A DNA stretch of 64,000 nt from assembly GCA_000980375.1 (NCBI GenBank), contig LARD01000019.1, positions 5,367-69,366 on the forward strand, given 5' to 3'. Shown piece by piece: positions 43,869 to 52,765 of the stretch (within the stretch, counting starts at the first letter, position 1; the number at the start of each line of letters is the position of its first letter). The notes beneath the pieces are model-generated. The model had not been told where the DNA came from, ran no database searches, and saw nothing but the letters and a program-made list of their open reading frames with translations. The DNA comes from Clostridium sp. K4410.MGS-306. GTDB taxonomy: Bacteria; Cyanobacteriota; Vampirovibrionia; Gastranaerophilales; Gastranaerophilaceae. The position numbers were made by a program, and so were the translations under genes.

Positions 43869-45125
43869 ATGAGCAAAAGAAGAGTAGTTGTTACAGGTTT
43901 AGGGATTGTTTCTCCGTTTGGCGTTGGAGTCGAAAAATTTTGGAACAGTCTTTTGGAAGGAAAAAGCGGAATTTCTACTATTGAACATATTTCGCTTGAA
44001 GGTCACACAGTGCATATTGCAGGTGAAGTAAAAGATTTTAAACCTGAAGAATATCTTGACCCTAAAGATGCAAGAAGAATGGACAGATATAATCAGTTTG
44101 CTATGGTTGCTGCTGATGAGGCTATTGCTGATTCAGGAATCGTCGCAGGCGAAAATGTTGATCCCTACAGATACGGTGTTATTGTAGGTTCTGCAGCAGG
44201 CGGTTTTGATACATTCGAAAAACAACATGATATTATTACGGCAAAAGGCCCGACAAAATGCTCACCATTCACTGTTCCTATGATTATTTCAGACATGGGT
44301 GCAGGCAGAATATCTATCAAACACGGTGCAAAAGGCGTAAACAAGGCAGTCGTTACAGCATGTGCAACTTCTGCTCATTCTGTGGGTGATGCTTTCCGCT
44401 CTATCCAATGGGATGATGCTGATGTTATTGTTGCAGGCGGTGCTGAAGCTGTTATTACAAAACTCGGTATAGGTGCGTTCACCAGCGCAAGAACATTGTC
44501 AAAACACAATGACGAACCGCAAAAAGCTTCAAGACCTTATGACAAAGACCGTGATGGATTTATTATGTCAGAAGGTGCTGCAGTGTTAATTCTTGAAGAA
44601 TTGGAACACGCTAAAAAACGCGGCGCTAAAATTTATGCAGAAGTTGTTGGCTATGGTCAAACAGCTGATGCTTATGATATTGTTGCTCCTGCTTCTGACG
44701 GTGCCGGTGCTGCAATGGCAATGAAACTTGCTGTTAAAGATGCAGGTATTGAGCCTAAAGATGTTAATTATGTAAACGCTCACGGAACAAGTACAGGTCT
44801 TGGTGATATTGCCGAATCTCAAGCTATTGCAAGAGTGTTTGGTGATCTTTCTACAAATCCTGATTTAAAAGTAAGCTCTACAAAATCTATGCACGGCCAT
44901 ATGCTTGGTGCAACAGGTGCTGCTGAGTCTATAGTTTGTATCGAAGCTATTAACAACGGCATTGTTCCTCCTACTATCAATCTTGATAATCAAGATGAAG
45001 CTGTTGCTGATTTGAACTATGTTCCGCACAAACCGCAAAAGGCTGAAATTAAATATGCATTAACAAACTCATTTGGCTTTGGCGGCCACAATGCTTCAAT
45101 TCTGTTTAAAAAATATGAAGCATAA
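43869..45125 (+). CDS. fabF: beta-ketoacyl-ACP synthase II
   Basis: Elongating condensing enzyme. Cys165 lies in TACATSAHSVGDAF, with the two His in NAHGTSTGLGD and KSMHGHMLGATGAAES, and the closing FGFGGHNASILFKK. 418 residues. Ends in a strong bidirectional terminator. Confidence 0.97.
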   Translation: MSKRRVVVTGLGIVSPFGVGVEKFWNSLLEGKSGISTIEHISLEGHTVHIAGEVKDFKPEEYLDPKDARRMDRYNQFAMVAADEAIADSGIVAGENVDPYRYGVIVGSAAGGFDTFEKQHDIITAKGPTKCSPFTVPMIISDMGAGRISIKHGAKGVNKAVVTACATSAHSVGDAFRSIQWDDADVIVAGGAEAVITKLGIGAFTSARTLSKHNDEPQKASRPYDKDRDGFIMSEGAAVLILEELEHAKKRGAKIYAEVVGYGQTADAYDIVAPASDGAGAAMAMKLAVKDAGIEPKDVNYVNAHGTSTGLGDIAESQAIARVFGDLSTNPDLKVSSTKSMHGHMLGATGAAESIVCIEAINNGIVPPTINLDNQDEAVADLNYVPHKPQKAEIKYALTNSFGFGGHNASILFKKYEA

Positions 45126-45137
45126 GAATTAAACTTC

Positions 45138-45174
45138 AAAAAAAAGACCTCTTTTTTAAAGAGGTCTTTTTTTT
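45138..45174. terminator. bidirectional terminator (fabF / dnaX)
   Basis: Sixteen-bp stem AAAAAAAAGACCTCTT / AAGAGGTCTTTTTTTT with a 5-base loop; it touches the dnaX stop codon on the other strand. Confidence 0.9.
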
Positions 45175-47101
45175 ATTCGATATACTTTCCGTTAAAAAGC
45201 TCCATAACCATTTTTGATTGGTCGGACAGATTTTCCGCTATTTCTTGATTAGAGTTTGTATTTTCGCTTTGTGTCATTGTAGAATAAGCTGAACCTTTTG
45301 CTGCTGGAGGCGAGAGAGTTTCTTTTAGCAGCATTGCATTTTCTGCCTCTTCTTCTGTTTCATTTACTTTCGGTGCAGCGGGAACCTGTTTTTTTTCTAA
45401 TTTTTCAAGAGCCGGTTTGATATTTTGTGGTTCCGGATCGGATGCATCTGCAAGTTTTATGTGGATATTTATGTCATCAACATTAAAATAGCTCATAGCA
45501 GCTTTTTTTAATGGTGCATTTTTGGAAACATCCTGTGCTTGCTTAACGAATATTTCTTTCAAAAACGCAATTGTAACACCGTCTTTGCTCAATTCTACAG
45601 GGCGTGAAAGATTGTAGAAAAACATTCTTGAAGGAATACTCTCAATGTTTTGTAAAATACCTTGCCATGCTGTTGCTATATCTGCCGAAGCAGCGTTGTT
45701 TGAGCTTGCAGCTGTTTCTTTAGATGCTTGTACCTCTGCTGCAACAGGCTCAGGCTTTGGCTCTGATACAACAGGTTTAGGGGCTTCTGTTTCCCTGGGT
45801 TTTAAAGCTTCCTGTTCAACATGCTGTTGTGCTGCAGGCATTGGTGGCTGCGTTGACTGAGGAGCTTGAACAGGCGCAGCTGCAGGCTTAAAGACAGGAG
45901 GTGCCTGTACAACAGAAGACGGTTTTATTTCTCCTGACACAACATTTGCCTCCAGACGCTCTATTCTTTCGAGCAGTTGTGCATAAGAAGAATATTTTAC
46001 GTTAGATGAAAGCTCTATAATACAAAGCTCGAGCCAGAGATATCTATTTGTTGTTTCTTTTATTTCTTTTGAATAATAGGACAATCTTTCTATTGTATAG
46101 AGCATTTGCTCCGGCTCAATGGCTTCGGACTGTTCTCTCAATTTGAGTATGTGTGCTTCGCTTAGCTGGGTAAGCTCTGCTGCAATTTTTCTGTCTGTAC
46201 AATTTTTGACAACGAGCATATTTCTGAAAAATTGTATTAAATTAGTGATAATCTGAAACGGCTCATTACCTTTGTTATAAACTTTATCAAGCAGCTCTAT
46301 TGCATTTTGTGTTTGTGATTCGAGAATAGAATTGCTCAAATCAAAGAGTGTTTCAAAAGACAGCCTGCCGAGCATTTCATTTACATCATCAGAAGATATC
46401 TCTTTGTCAGCATCAAGCACACTTATCTGGTCTAAAAGTGCAAGAGAATCTCTCATCCCGCCGGCAGAGCTTCTTGCTATGGTATAAAGTGCATCTTGAG
46501 TTATGCTTATGTTTTCCTGTTCGCATATGTATTGAAGTCTAGCTACGATATCTTCCGTAGTAATGCGTCTAAAATCAAACCTCTGGCATCTTGAAATAAT
46601 TGTATCCAAAACTTTATGAGGTTCTGTTGTTGCAAGGATAAAGATGACATTTTCTGGCGGCTCTTCCAGAGTTTTTAACAAGGTGTTAAAAGCCTCTGTT
46701 GTGAGCATATGGACTTCGTCAATTATGTAAATTTTGAAACGTCCGTTAACAGGTACAAACTGGATTTTTTCAAGAATATTTCTTGCATCTTCCACTTTTC
46801 TGTTAGACGCAGCATCGATTTCAATAACATCTATTGGCGTTGAATTTGTAATATCTTTACAGCTCGGGCATTCTCCGCATGGTTCCAGGGTTGGACCTTT
46901 GGCGCAATTCAGAGATTTTGCAATAATTCTTGCTGTAGTGGTTTTTCCTGTACCTCTGGGACCGCACAAGAGGTATGCGTGAGATATTTTATTAAGGTTA
47001 ATAGCATTAGACAGTGCTTTAACAATATTTTCCTGACCAATTAAATCCTTAAAAGTTTGGGGTCTGTATTTTCTGTATAAAGGTAAGTATCTTTGTGTCA
47101 A
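45173..47101 (-). CDS. dnaX: DNA polymerase III subunit gamma/tau
   Basis: Clamp-loader ATPase. YRPQTFKDLIGQENIV, Walker A GPRGTGKTTTARII, zinc cysteines CGECPSC, the Walker B-type DEVHMLTTEAFN and the LEEPPENVIF arginine-finger region are all present. The C-terminal third is Pro/Ala/Glu-rich and ends with a tau-like domain. The probable start is TTG at 47101, with CGGAG upstream. A good TATAAT box (47133-47138) lies just before it, within the longer open frame, which argues against the upstream start. No frameshift slippery tract was identified. Confidence 0.94.
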   Translation of the reverse strand: MTQRYLPLYRKYRPQTFKDLIGQENIVKALSNAINLNKISHAYLLCGPRGTGKTTTARIIAKSLNCAKGPTLEPCGECPSCKDITNSTPIDVIEIDAASNRKVEDARNILEKIQFVPVNGRFKIYIIDEVHMLTTEAFNTLLKTLEEPPENVIFILATTEPHKVLDTIISRCQRFDFRRITTEDIVARLQYICEQENISITQDALYTIARSSAGGMRDSLALLDQISVLDADKEISSDDVNEMLGRLSFETLFDLSNSILESQTQNAIELLDKVYNKGNEPFQIITNLIQFFRNMLVVKNCTDRKIAAELTQLSEAHILKLREQSEAIEPEQMLYTIERLSYYSKEIKETTNRYLWLELCIIELSSNVKYSSYAQLLERIERLEANVVSGEIKPSSVVQAPPVFKPAAAPVQAPQSTQPPMPAAQQHVEQEALKPRETEAPKPVVSEPKPEPVAAEVQASKETAASSNNAASADIATAWQGILQNIESIPSRMFFYNLSRPVELSKDGVTIAFLKEIFVKQAQDVSKNAPLKKAAMSYFNVDDINIHIKLADASDPEPQNIKPALEKLEKKQVPAAPKVNETEEEAENAMLLKETLSPPAAKGSAYSTMTQSENTNSNQEIAENLSDQSKMVMELFNGKYIE

Positions 47102-47163
47102 AATTTTGCTCCGAATCAAGTCCTGTAATATAATTATACGAGAAAACATCGGAAAAATAAAAT

Positions 47164-48057
47164 ATGAGACCAATAATACCTGAAAAAATTAAAAAAGGCG
47201 CAACCATCGGCTTTTTGGCGGTATCCGGAGATATCAAAGATTATGCAAAACTTGAGCAGGCAAAAGTTGAATTTGAAAAACGCGGTTTTAATGTTGTAAT
47301 ATCTCAAACAGCCGTGACAAGAAAAAGATATCTGTGTGCAGACGATATAGCAAGAGCTAATGCGCTAAACGAATTTTTTAAAAAACCTGAAATAGACGCT
47401 ATAATAGCTTGTCGAGGGGGATATGGCGCTATAAGGATTCTTGACAAAATAGACTATGAGGCAATAAAACAGAATCCAAAATTTTTTGGCGGGTATTCTG
47501 ATATAACTGCGTTGCAGTTGATGATTTACAAAAAAACAGGTCTTGTGACATATAACAGCCCGATGGCTTATTCTGATTTTGGTTGCGAAACAACGCAATA
47601 TACAACCCAATCTTTCTTTGATGCATTAACAAACGGCATAAATGAATTGTTCATAGATTCTCCTCATGTATTTTTTAACGGAGCATCCGCTGGTGTTTTG
47701 TGGGGCGGGAATCTTTCTACCATACAATCGTTATGCGGATTGGATTTTTTACCGGATGAAAAATTTATCTTTGTTGCAGAAGATATAAATGAACCTGTTT
47801 ACAAAATAGATAAAATGTTCACTCAGCTATTGAATATCCCTGCTTTTAAAAATAATCTTTCTGCTGTTGTTCTTGGTGATTTTTCAGGCATTGATAACGA
47901 AAGATATTTTAACGAATATTTTACAGAACTTGCTCAAGAGTTAAAAATTCCTTTTACTGGTGGATTAAAGTTTGGTCACGAAAAAGACAAACAAACTTTT
48001 CCAATAGGTGTGAATGCAATTGTTGACACAAACCTTGGCAAAATTTTTATTAAGTAA
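47164..48057 (+). CDS. LD-carboxypeptidase, S66 family
   Basis: Trims the terminal D-Ala from tetrapeptides during murein recycling. The nucleophile Ser is in FGGYSDITALQL, Glu in FVAEDINEPVYKIDK and His in LKFGHEKDKQTFPIG; the N-terminal ACRGGYGAIRILD loop is typical. No signal peptide, so cytoplasmic. The stop overlaps the convergent LptF/G gene by 8 bases. Confidence 0.92.
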   Translation: MRPIIPEKIKKGATIGFLAVSGDIKDYAKLEQAKVEFEKRGFNVVISQTAVTRKRYLCADDIARANALNEFFKKPEIDAIIACRGGYGAIRILDKIDYEAIKQNPKFFGGYSDITALQLMIYKKTGLVTYNSPMAYSDFGCETTQYTTQSFFDALTNGINELFIDSPHVFFNGASAGVLWGGNLSTIQSLCGLDFLPDEKFIFVAEDINEPVYKIDKMFTQLLNIPAFKNNLSAVVLGDFSGIDNERYFNEYFTELAQELKIPFTGGLKFGHEKDKQTFPIGVNAIVDTNLGKIFIK

Positions 48058-49183
48058 TTGTATAAACTTTTCTGTAATAAAGCATAGAACCAAGAATAAA
48101 AAGCACGAAGTTTGGTATCCATGCTGCCAAAAACGGTGATATTGCCATTGTTTCACCAAACGAGAGAGACAGTGCTCTTAACAGGTAATAAAGGAAAATA
48201 ATCAAAATACTGAATAAGAATCCTCTATTATATCTTACTCTGGGCGGAGTGATAGCCAGCGGCACACCTAACAATACAAGAACTACTGTTGTTACAGGAA
48301 ATGCAAATTTGTTATACAACTCTATTTTAAATAACGAATGTGTTTTGGGGTCATGTTTTTTGGCATTTTTTTCAACATATTTCCACAAGGCGATTACGTT
48401 ATACTGGGTTGCTTCTTCTTCTGTCAGTGCATCTTTCACATCCATACCAAAGTCTACAATAGACTGGCTGAACCACGTGGTGTTAAGGATTTTGCCGTCT
48501 TTGTTCATTGTGTATACGGCACCTCTGTTAAACTGCCAGCCTTCAGGACTTGTTTTTCCTGTTTGTGACTGGATAACCTGGATTGTTTTTTCATTGGAAA
48601 AATCGACAACAGATACGTTTTTGAGTGTGTTATCTTCACATTTTTGTACAAAGAAAAGACGTTTCATCGATTTTCTGCCTTCAGCATCTTCTTTGATTTC
48701 TTTAAAGGTAAAATTTTGCTTACCGTTTGGAATATTTTTTTGTCCTAAAGCCCATACTGCAAGGGTTTTAGATTGAGAATTTGTGACAGGTACAATAGTT
48801 TCGTTAACAATAAAAGTTAACAGTGCCATTGCTGTTGCAAATATAAAAATCGGTTTTGCAATACGGTTTAACCCTACACCGCAAGCACGCATAACCGTTA
48901 TTTCCGACGAAAGGCTCAATCTGTTGAGTGTCATAACTGTAGAAAAAAGTACACTCATTGGTATTGCCATAACGATTACCTGCGGCAAATTCAACAAAAC
49001 AATCATAAGCGCAATGTTGAAAGGGATTCCGTAAAGAGTGATTTGTTTAATTAAAGTGATAAAAGTATCGGACGCAAAAATTATAGAGGTAAAAATAACA
49101 ATCCCCATTATGAAGATTTCAAGAACCTGTATTAATATATATCTGTCCAGTATGCTTAACTTGTTAAAAAGTTTGTTGTGCAT
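48050..49183 (-). CDS. LptF/LptG family LPS export permease
   Basis: Permease half of LptBFG, which extracts LPS from the inner membrane. It opens with LDRYILIQVLEIFIMGIVIF, has six predicted membrane helices in two groups of three, a periplasmic jellyroll between them, and the family segment YNKFAFPVTTVVLVLLGVPL. Cannot tell LptF from LptG; cyanobacteria-related lineages often have a single copy. 377 residues. Confidence 0.9.
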   Translation of the reverse strand: MHNKLFNKLSILDRYILIQVLEIFIMGIVIFTSIIFASDTFITLIKQITLYGIPFNIALMIVLLNLPQVIVMAIPMSVLFSTVMTLNRLSLSSEITVMRACGVGLNRIAKPIFIFATAMALLTFIVNETIVPVTNSQSKTLAVWALGQKNIPNGKQNFTFKEIKEDAEGRKSMKRLFFVQKCEDNTLKNVSVVDFSNEKTIQVIQSQTGKTSPEGWQFNRGAVYTMNKDGKILNTTWFSQSIVDFGMDVKDALTEEEATQYNVIALWKYVEKNAKKHDPKTHSLFKIELYNKFAFPVTTVVLVLLGVPLAITPPRVRYNRGFLFSILIIFLYYLLRALSLSFGETMAISPFLAAWIPNFVLFILGSMLYYRKVYTIT

Positions 49184-49205
49184 TCGTTTTTACTCAATTA
49201 CGTTT

Positions 49206-49526
49206 CTAATTGTTGTGCTCAATTTCATCTTGTTTTATAAAATTGCATTGAGCCTCGAGTTTTTTATCTTCCATATTAACGATTAAATCCTGTATGTCTT
49301 TGATTTTGCCCAGTGCAAAACCTGTCTCGGCATACAAAACGCAATCATTGCAGATTCTGATTCCGTCATAAACAACGGAGCCGGCAAGAGGTTTTTCTTC
49401 GCCGCAGCACTGGCAGTCAAACATATCGAACTCACAATCCGGGTTTTCTTCAATGTCATCAGCCTTCATCTGTGCAACCACAGCCTGCATGTCTTCTATA
49501 ATTTTTAACTCTTCTTCTTTATTCAT
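49206..49526 (-). CDS. small protein with ClpX-like zinc finger, 106 aa
   Basis: The centre holds CQCCGEEKPLAGSVVYDGIR followed by ICNDCV, a Cys pair spacing and hydrophobic pattern like the N-terminal zinc-binding domain of ClpX, flanked by acidic helices. No ATPase is attached. It may be a protein-protein adaptor. It lies 22 bases before the LptF/G gene on the same strand and is divergent from the MarR regulator. Confidence 0.7.
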   Translation of the reverse strand: MNKEEELKIIEDMQAVVAQMKADDIEENPDCEFDMFDCQCCGEEKPLAGSVVYDGIRICNDCVLYAETGFALGKIKDIQDLIVNMEDKKLEAQCNFIKQDEIEHNN

Positions 49527-49556
49527 AACTTATATTATATCGTAAAAAATACTAAC

Positions 49557-49585
49557 TTGACTATAATAAATAATTTTAATATTAT
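49557..49585 (+). promoter_or_regulatory. promoter of the MarR-MFS operon
   Basis: -35 TTGACT (49557-49562), 17-base spacer, -10 TATTAT (49580-49585). The predicted start point falls inside the first operator copy. Confidence 0.65.
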
Positions 49586-49587
49586 AT

Positions 49588-49619
49588 TGTTGGATTTACA
49601 ACATGTTGGAGTTACAACA
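49588..49619 (+). repeat. tandem 16-bp palindromes, probable MarR operator
   Basis: Two adjacent copies, TGTTGGATTTACAACA (49588-49603) and TGTTGGAGTTACAACA (49604-49619), differ at one base. Each is an imperfect palindrome with TGTTG/CAACA ends. They lie between the promoter -10 box and the MarR start codon, where a bound repressor would block initiation. Confidence 0.75.
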
Positions 49620-49627
49620 ATATTGTT

Positions 49628-50110
49628 ATGGGTAACAAAGATTTTGAAGAAAATTTTTTTAACTGCTATGCAAGAAGCCTTCCCTATCTTATAGAAAAAG
49701 CCTCTGTCTATATCAGGCTGCGCGGGTCGCTTTTGCTAAACGAGCTAAATGCTGATATCACGCTTGAACAGTTTATTACTCTGGATGCAATTTCCTCAAG
49801 CAGTGATGTCTGTCAAAGAGACCTGGCAAAAGTATTATTAAAAGACCGTTCTAATGTTACAAGAATCTTAAATATTCTGGAACAAAAAGGCCTGATAACA
49901 AGAGAGCCGGCCAACAAAGGTAAAAGAATAGTAAAATATACCAGACTCACGCCGAAAGGACGTGAGCTCATGGACAAATATGCTGACAGAATGAAAAATG
50001 ACCTTAATGATTTTCTTTCTCAATTTAATCAAAAAGATTTAAAAATTATGGAAAAAATGCTGGAAGAAATTTCCAACAAAATTAGCGAAAACGCAAACTT
50101 ACAAATTTAA
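49628..50110 (+). CDS. MarR-family transcriptional regulator
   Basis: Winged-helix repressor that usually responds to small phenolic or lipophilic compounds. The HTH is CQRDLAKVLLKDRSNVTRIL with wing GLITREPANKGKRIVKYTRL and LTPKGRELMDKY. 160 residues. Its stop is immediately followed by the start of the efflux gene. Tandem palindromes upstream suggest autoregulation. Confidence 0.92.
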   Translation: MGNKDFEENFFNCYARSLPYLIEKASVYIRLRGSLLLNELNADITLEQFITLDAISSSSDVCQRDLAKVLLKDRSNVTRILNILEQKGLITREPANKGKRIVKYTRLTPKGRELMDKYADRMKNDLNDFLSQFNQKDLKIMEKMLEEISNKISENANLQI

Positions 50111-51670
50111 GTGTCCGGTAATATGGAAAAGATTGAAAATACAAATAACAATGTGCAAATAAGCCCGTGGCTGACAACAATAGCCGTAATGAGCGCAGCT
50201 TTTATGTTTGTTTTGGACGGGACAATTGCAAATGTCGCTCTGCCGCAGATGGCTGGCAGTTTTTCCTCAAGCAATGATGAGGCAACATGGATTTTGACCA
50301 GCTACCTTATAGCCAGCGGAATTGTTGTACCTTCCGTTGACTGGTTTTCCAAGTTTTTTGGAAGAAAGCAGTTTTTTATAGCATGCATTTTGATTTTTAC
50401 AGGTGCATCACTGTTGTGTGGAATGTCCACATCTCTTGATATGATGATAGTATCTAGGGTGATACAAGGTGTTGGCGGCGGTGCGCTTTTGCCTGTTGCA
50501 CAAGCCATTTTGCTGGAGGCTTTTCCTGTAGAAAAGCGTGCGCTTGCAATGTCTATATTCGGTTTTGGGGTTGTTGTTGCTCCTGTTATCGGGCCGATTC
50601 TGGGGGGATGGCTGACTGATAACTGGTCGTGGAATTGGATTTTCTTTATTAACATTCCGTTTGGTATACTTGCGGCTGTTACTTCAAAGTTATGGATTTT
50701 TGACCCTCCTTATGCTCAAAAACAGGCAGATGCAAAGATTGATTATGTGGGATTTTTCTTTTTGATTGTTTGGCTTGTAACTTTTCAGGTTTTTCTTGAT
50801 AAAGGAAACAATGCTGACTGGTTTGGCTCCGAGTGGATTTGTTGGACTTTTGGCATTTCTATGATTGCAATGGTACTTTTTATTTATTCTCAAATAGTAC
50901 AAAAGGATTCCATTATAGACCTGTCTGTATTCAAAGACAGAAGTTTTGTGCTGGGTACAACCATTCTTGTAATAGCCAATATGGTTTTGTATGCTTCTAC
51001 TACCATAATGCCTTTATTTTTACAAAATTTGATGGGATACAACGCATTTTGGAGCGGTTATTCTCTTATGCCAAGAGGTTTTGGCAGTGTTCTTGCAATA
51101 TTTATATACAGCATAACGAACAAGATGTTTGATTTTCGGCTTTTTACTGCAATAGGTATAATTGGGCTCGGTGTATCAGGCCTAATGTTTGGGTTTTTGA
51201 ATCTTGAATTTTCTATGATAAATATCATTATTCCAAACTTTATTTTTGGTTTTTCTGTTGGTATGACAATTACAGTGCTTACAACAGCATCGATGGAAAC
51301 AATCTCTAATGCAAAGATGACAAACGCCAGCGGTGTGCAAAACCTTGTAAAAAACCTCGGAGCGGCAATAGGTACATCTTTAGTTGCTACTATGGTGTCC
51401 AGATATTCTCAAGCTTTTCAGCATAACATGGTAGGTTTTTTGGATCCTAATAACCCTGTTTATGCAGAGAGATTAGCATCTATGACCTCGTTTTTTTGCC
51501 AGTTTGATGTTTACGCTGTTGCTTTTCAAAAAGCTCAGGGAATGCTGTATAATCAACTTTTGCAGCAATCCACACTTTGTGCTTATATGGAAACTTTCAG
51601 AGTCTGGGGGATTGTGACATTTGTATGCCTGCCGCTGTTATTGTTGTATAAAAACAAGAGTAAAGCCTAG
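50111..51670 (+). CDS. MFS multidrug efflux protein, DHA2/EmrB type
   Basis: Proton-driven drug exporter with 14 predicted membrane helices. Motif A-like WFSKFFGRKQFF, VLDGTIANVALPQMAGSF near the start, and motif C GFGVVVAPVIGPILGGWL are typical of EmrB. No EmrA adaptor or TolC gene is adjacent. The start is GTG 50111, directly after the MarR stop, or ATG 50123. Under MarR control by context. Confidence 0.9.
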   Translation: MSGNMEKIENTNNNVQISPWLTTIAVMSAAFMFVLDGTIANVALPQMAGSFSSSNDEATWILTSYLIASGIVVPSVDWFSKFFGRKQFFIACILIFTGASLLCGMSTSLDMMIVSRVIQGVGGGALLPVAQAILLEAFPVEKRALAMSIFGFGVVVAPVIGPILGGWLTDNWSWNWIFFINIPFGILAAVTSKLWIFDPPYAQKQADAKIDYVGFFFLIVWLVTFQVFLDKGNNADWFGSEWICWTFGISMIAMVLFIYSQIVQKDSIIDLSVFKDRSFVLGTTILVIANMVLYASTTIMPLFLQNLMGYNAFWSGYSLMPRGFGSVLAIFIYSITNKMFDFRLFTAIGIIGLGVSGLMFGFLNLEFSMINIIIPNFIFGFSVGMTITVLTTASMETISNAKMTNASGVQNLVKNLGAAIGTSLVATMVSRYSQAFQHNMVGFLDPNNPVYAERLASMTSFFCQFDVYAVAFQKAQGMLYNQLLQQSTLCAYMETFRVWGIVTFVCLPLLLLYKNKSKA

Positions 51671-52245
51671 TATTTATTTGATTTAAATACCATATAATAT
51701 TTTGTTTCTCCGTAATAGAGCACAATCAAATACATATCGCCTTCAATATTTTCCGTTACAACATATGATTTTGGCGGGGGGGCTTTTTTAGAGGAATTCC
51801 GAAACACTGTATAAAATTTTTCTCTAAAGTTTTTACAAAAACTTTGCCACTTTGTATATTTTGGTGTAGGCAGATTGTTATGATAAAAGTCGACAGGAAC
51901 AAGTTCTTTTTTTACAACAGGAATAATATATTTGACTTTTCCTGCTTCTTTAAAAAAGACATAATCTCGATTTTTCATTACCCGTGGTGTCAGGATATAG
52001 TATCCGGCAGGTACAGTCTGATTTTTAAAATAAACTGTAGAGCTTAACCTAAAAAGCGGGTAAGGGGCATAGGCATATTTTTGATAGTCTTCGTTCTGGT
52101 AGGGGTCAATGTTAAAGACAAGCTCAAAATCAGGAACCTGTGCTTTTTCATATAATGTTGCATAATCAGTAGCAGCATAAGCTCTGTTAAGATTTGCAAA
52201 CACACTCAATAAAATAAATAATGCCGTAAGGATAAACTTGTTCAT
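51667..52245 (-). CDS. exported hypothetical protein, 192 aa
   Basis: A signal peptide (ILTALFILLSVFANLNRAYA) precedes a Tyr/Phe/Lys-rich, beta-strand-rich protein (YPLFRLSSTVYFKNQTVPAG; YYILTPRVMKNRDYVFFKE; MYLIVLYYGETKYYMVFKS). No family recognised. A run of seven G/C (51776-51782) encodes PPP near the middle of the C-terminal half. Its stop overlaps the efflux gene stop by 4 bases. Confidence 0.7.
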   Translation of the reverse strand: MNKFILTALFILLSVFANLNRAYAATDYATLYEKAQVPDFELVFNIDPYQNEDYQKYAYAPYPLFRLSSTVYFKNQTVPAGYYILTPRVMKNRDYVFFKEAGKVKYIIPVVKKELVPVDFYHNNLPTPKYTKWQSFCKNFREKFYTVFRNSSKKAPPPKSYVVTENIEGDMYLIVLYYGETKYYMVFKSNKY

Positions 52246-52384
52246 AGATTATATAATAATATTATTTTTAACTTTGTCAAAAAATAATTTTTTACAAAGT
52301 TAACATTTATGCTTTAATGCTGGAAATCTTTTGGTCTTTAAAATATAATTGCATGTAATTGTTAGAAATATAAAGGACATTTCA

Positions 52385-52720
52385 ATGATAAATTCAGTTG
52401 TATTGGTAGGCAGAGCAGGACAAGACCCTGAAATGAAATATTTTGAATCAGGAAAAGTAAAGACAACATTTTCTGTTGCAGTAAGCAGATGGGATTCCAA
52501 AACCAAAGCAGAAGTTACAGACTGGTTTAATGTTGAATTGTGGGACAAACTGGCTGAAGTTGCCGGCGAATATGTTAAAAAAGGCAAGCTTGTTGCAATA
52601 GACGGCAGACTTGCATCCAGCAAATGGAATGATGCTTCCGGCTCTCAAAAAGAAAGATTTTTTGTAAGAGCTTCTAATTTAAGACTGCTTTCTGCTGGAA
52701 AAGCTGATCAACAGCAGTAG
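52385..52720 (+). CDS. ssb: single-stranded DNA-binding protein
   Basis: OB-fold SSB: NSVVLVGRAGQDPEMKYFES, FSVAVSRWDSKTKAEVTDWF, GKLVAIDGRLASSKWND and RFFVRASNLRLL. The ATG at 52385 follows AAAGGACA; the longer frame is rejected. At 111 residues it stops at KADQQQ just after the fold. The Gly/Pro linker and acidic Asp-Asp-Ile-Pro-Phe tip that recruits partners in most SSBs are absent. Confidence 0.9.
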   Translation: MINSVVLVGRAGQDPEMKYFESGKVKTTFSVAVSRWDSKTKAEVTDWFNVELWDKLAEVAGEYVKKGKLVAIDGRLASSKWNDASGSQKERFFVRASNLRLLSAGKADQQQ

Positions 52721-52765
52721 TGATTTGTTTAAGTGTGGTTTTAATCAGGGATAGAGATTATAAAA

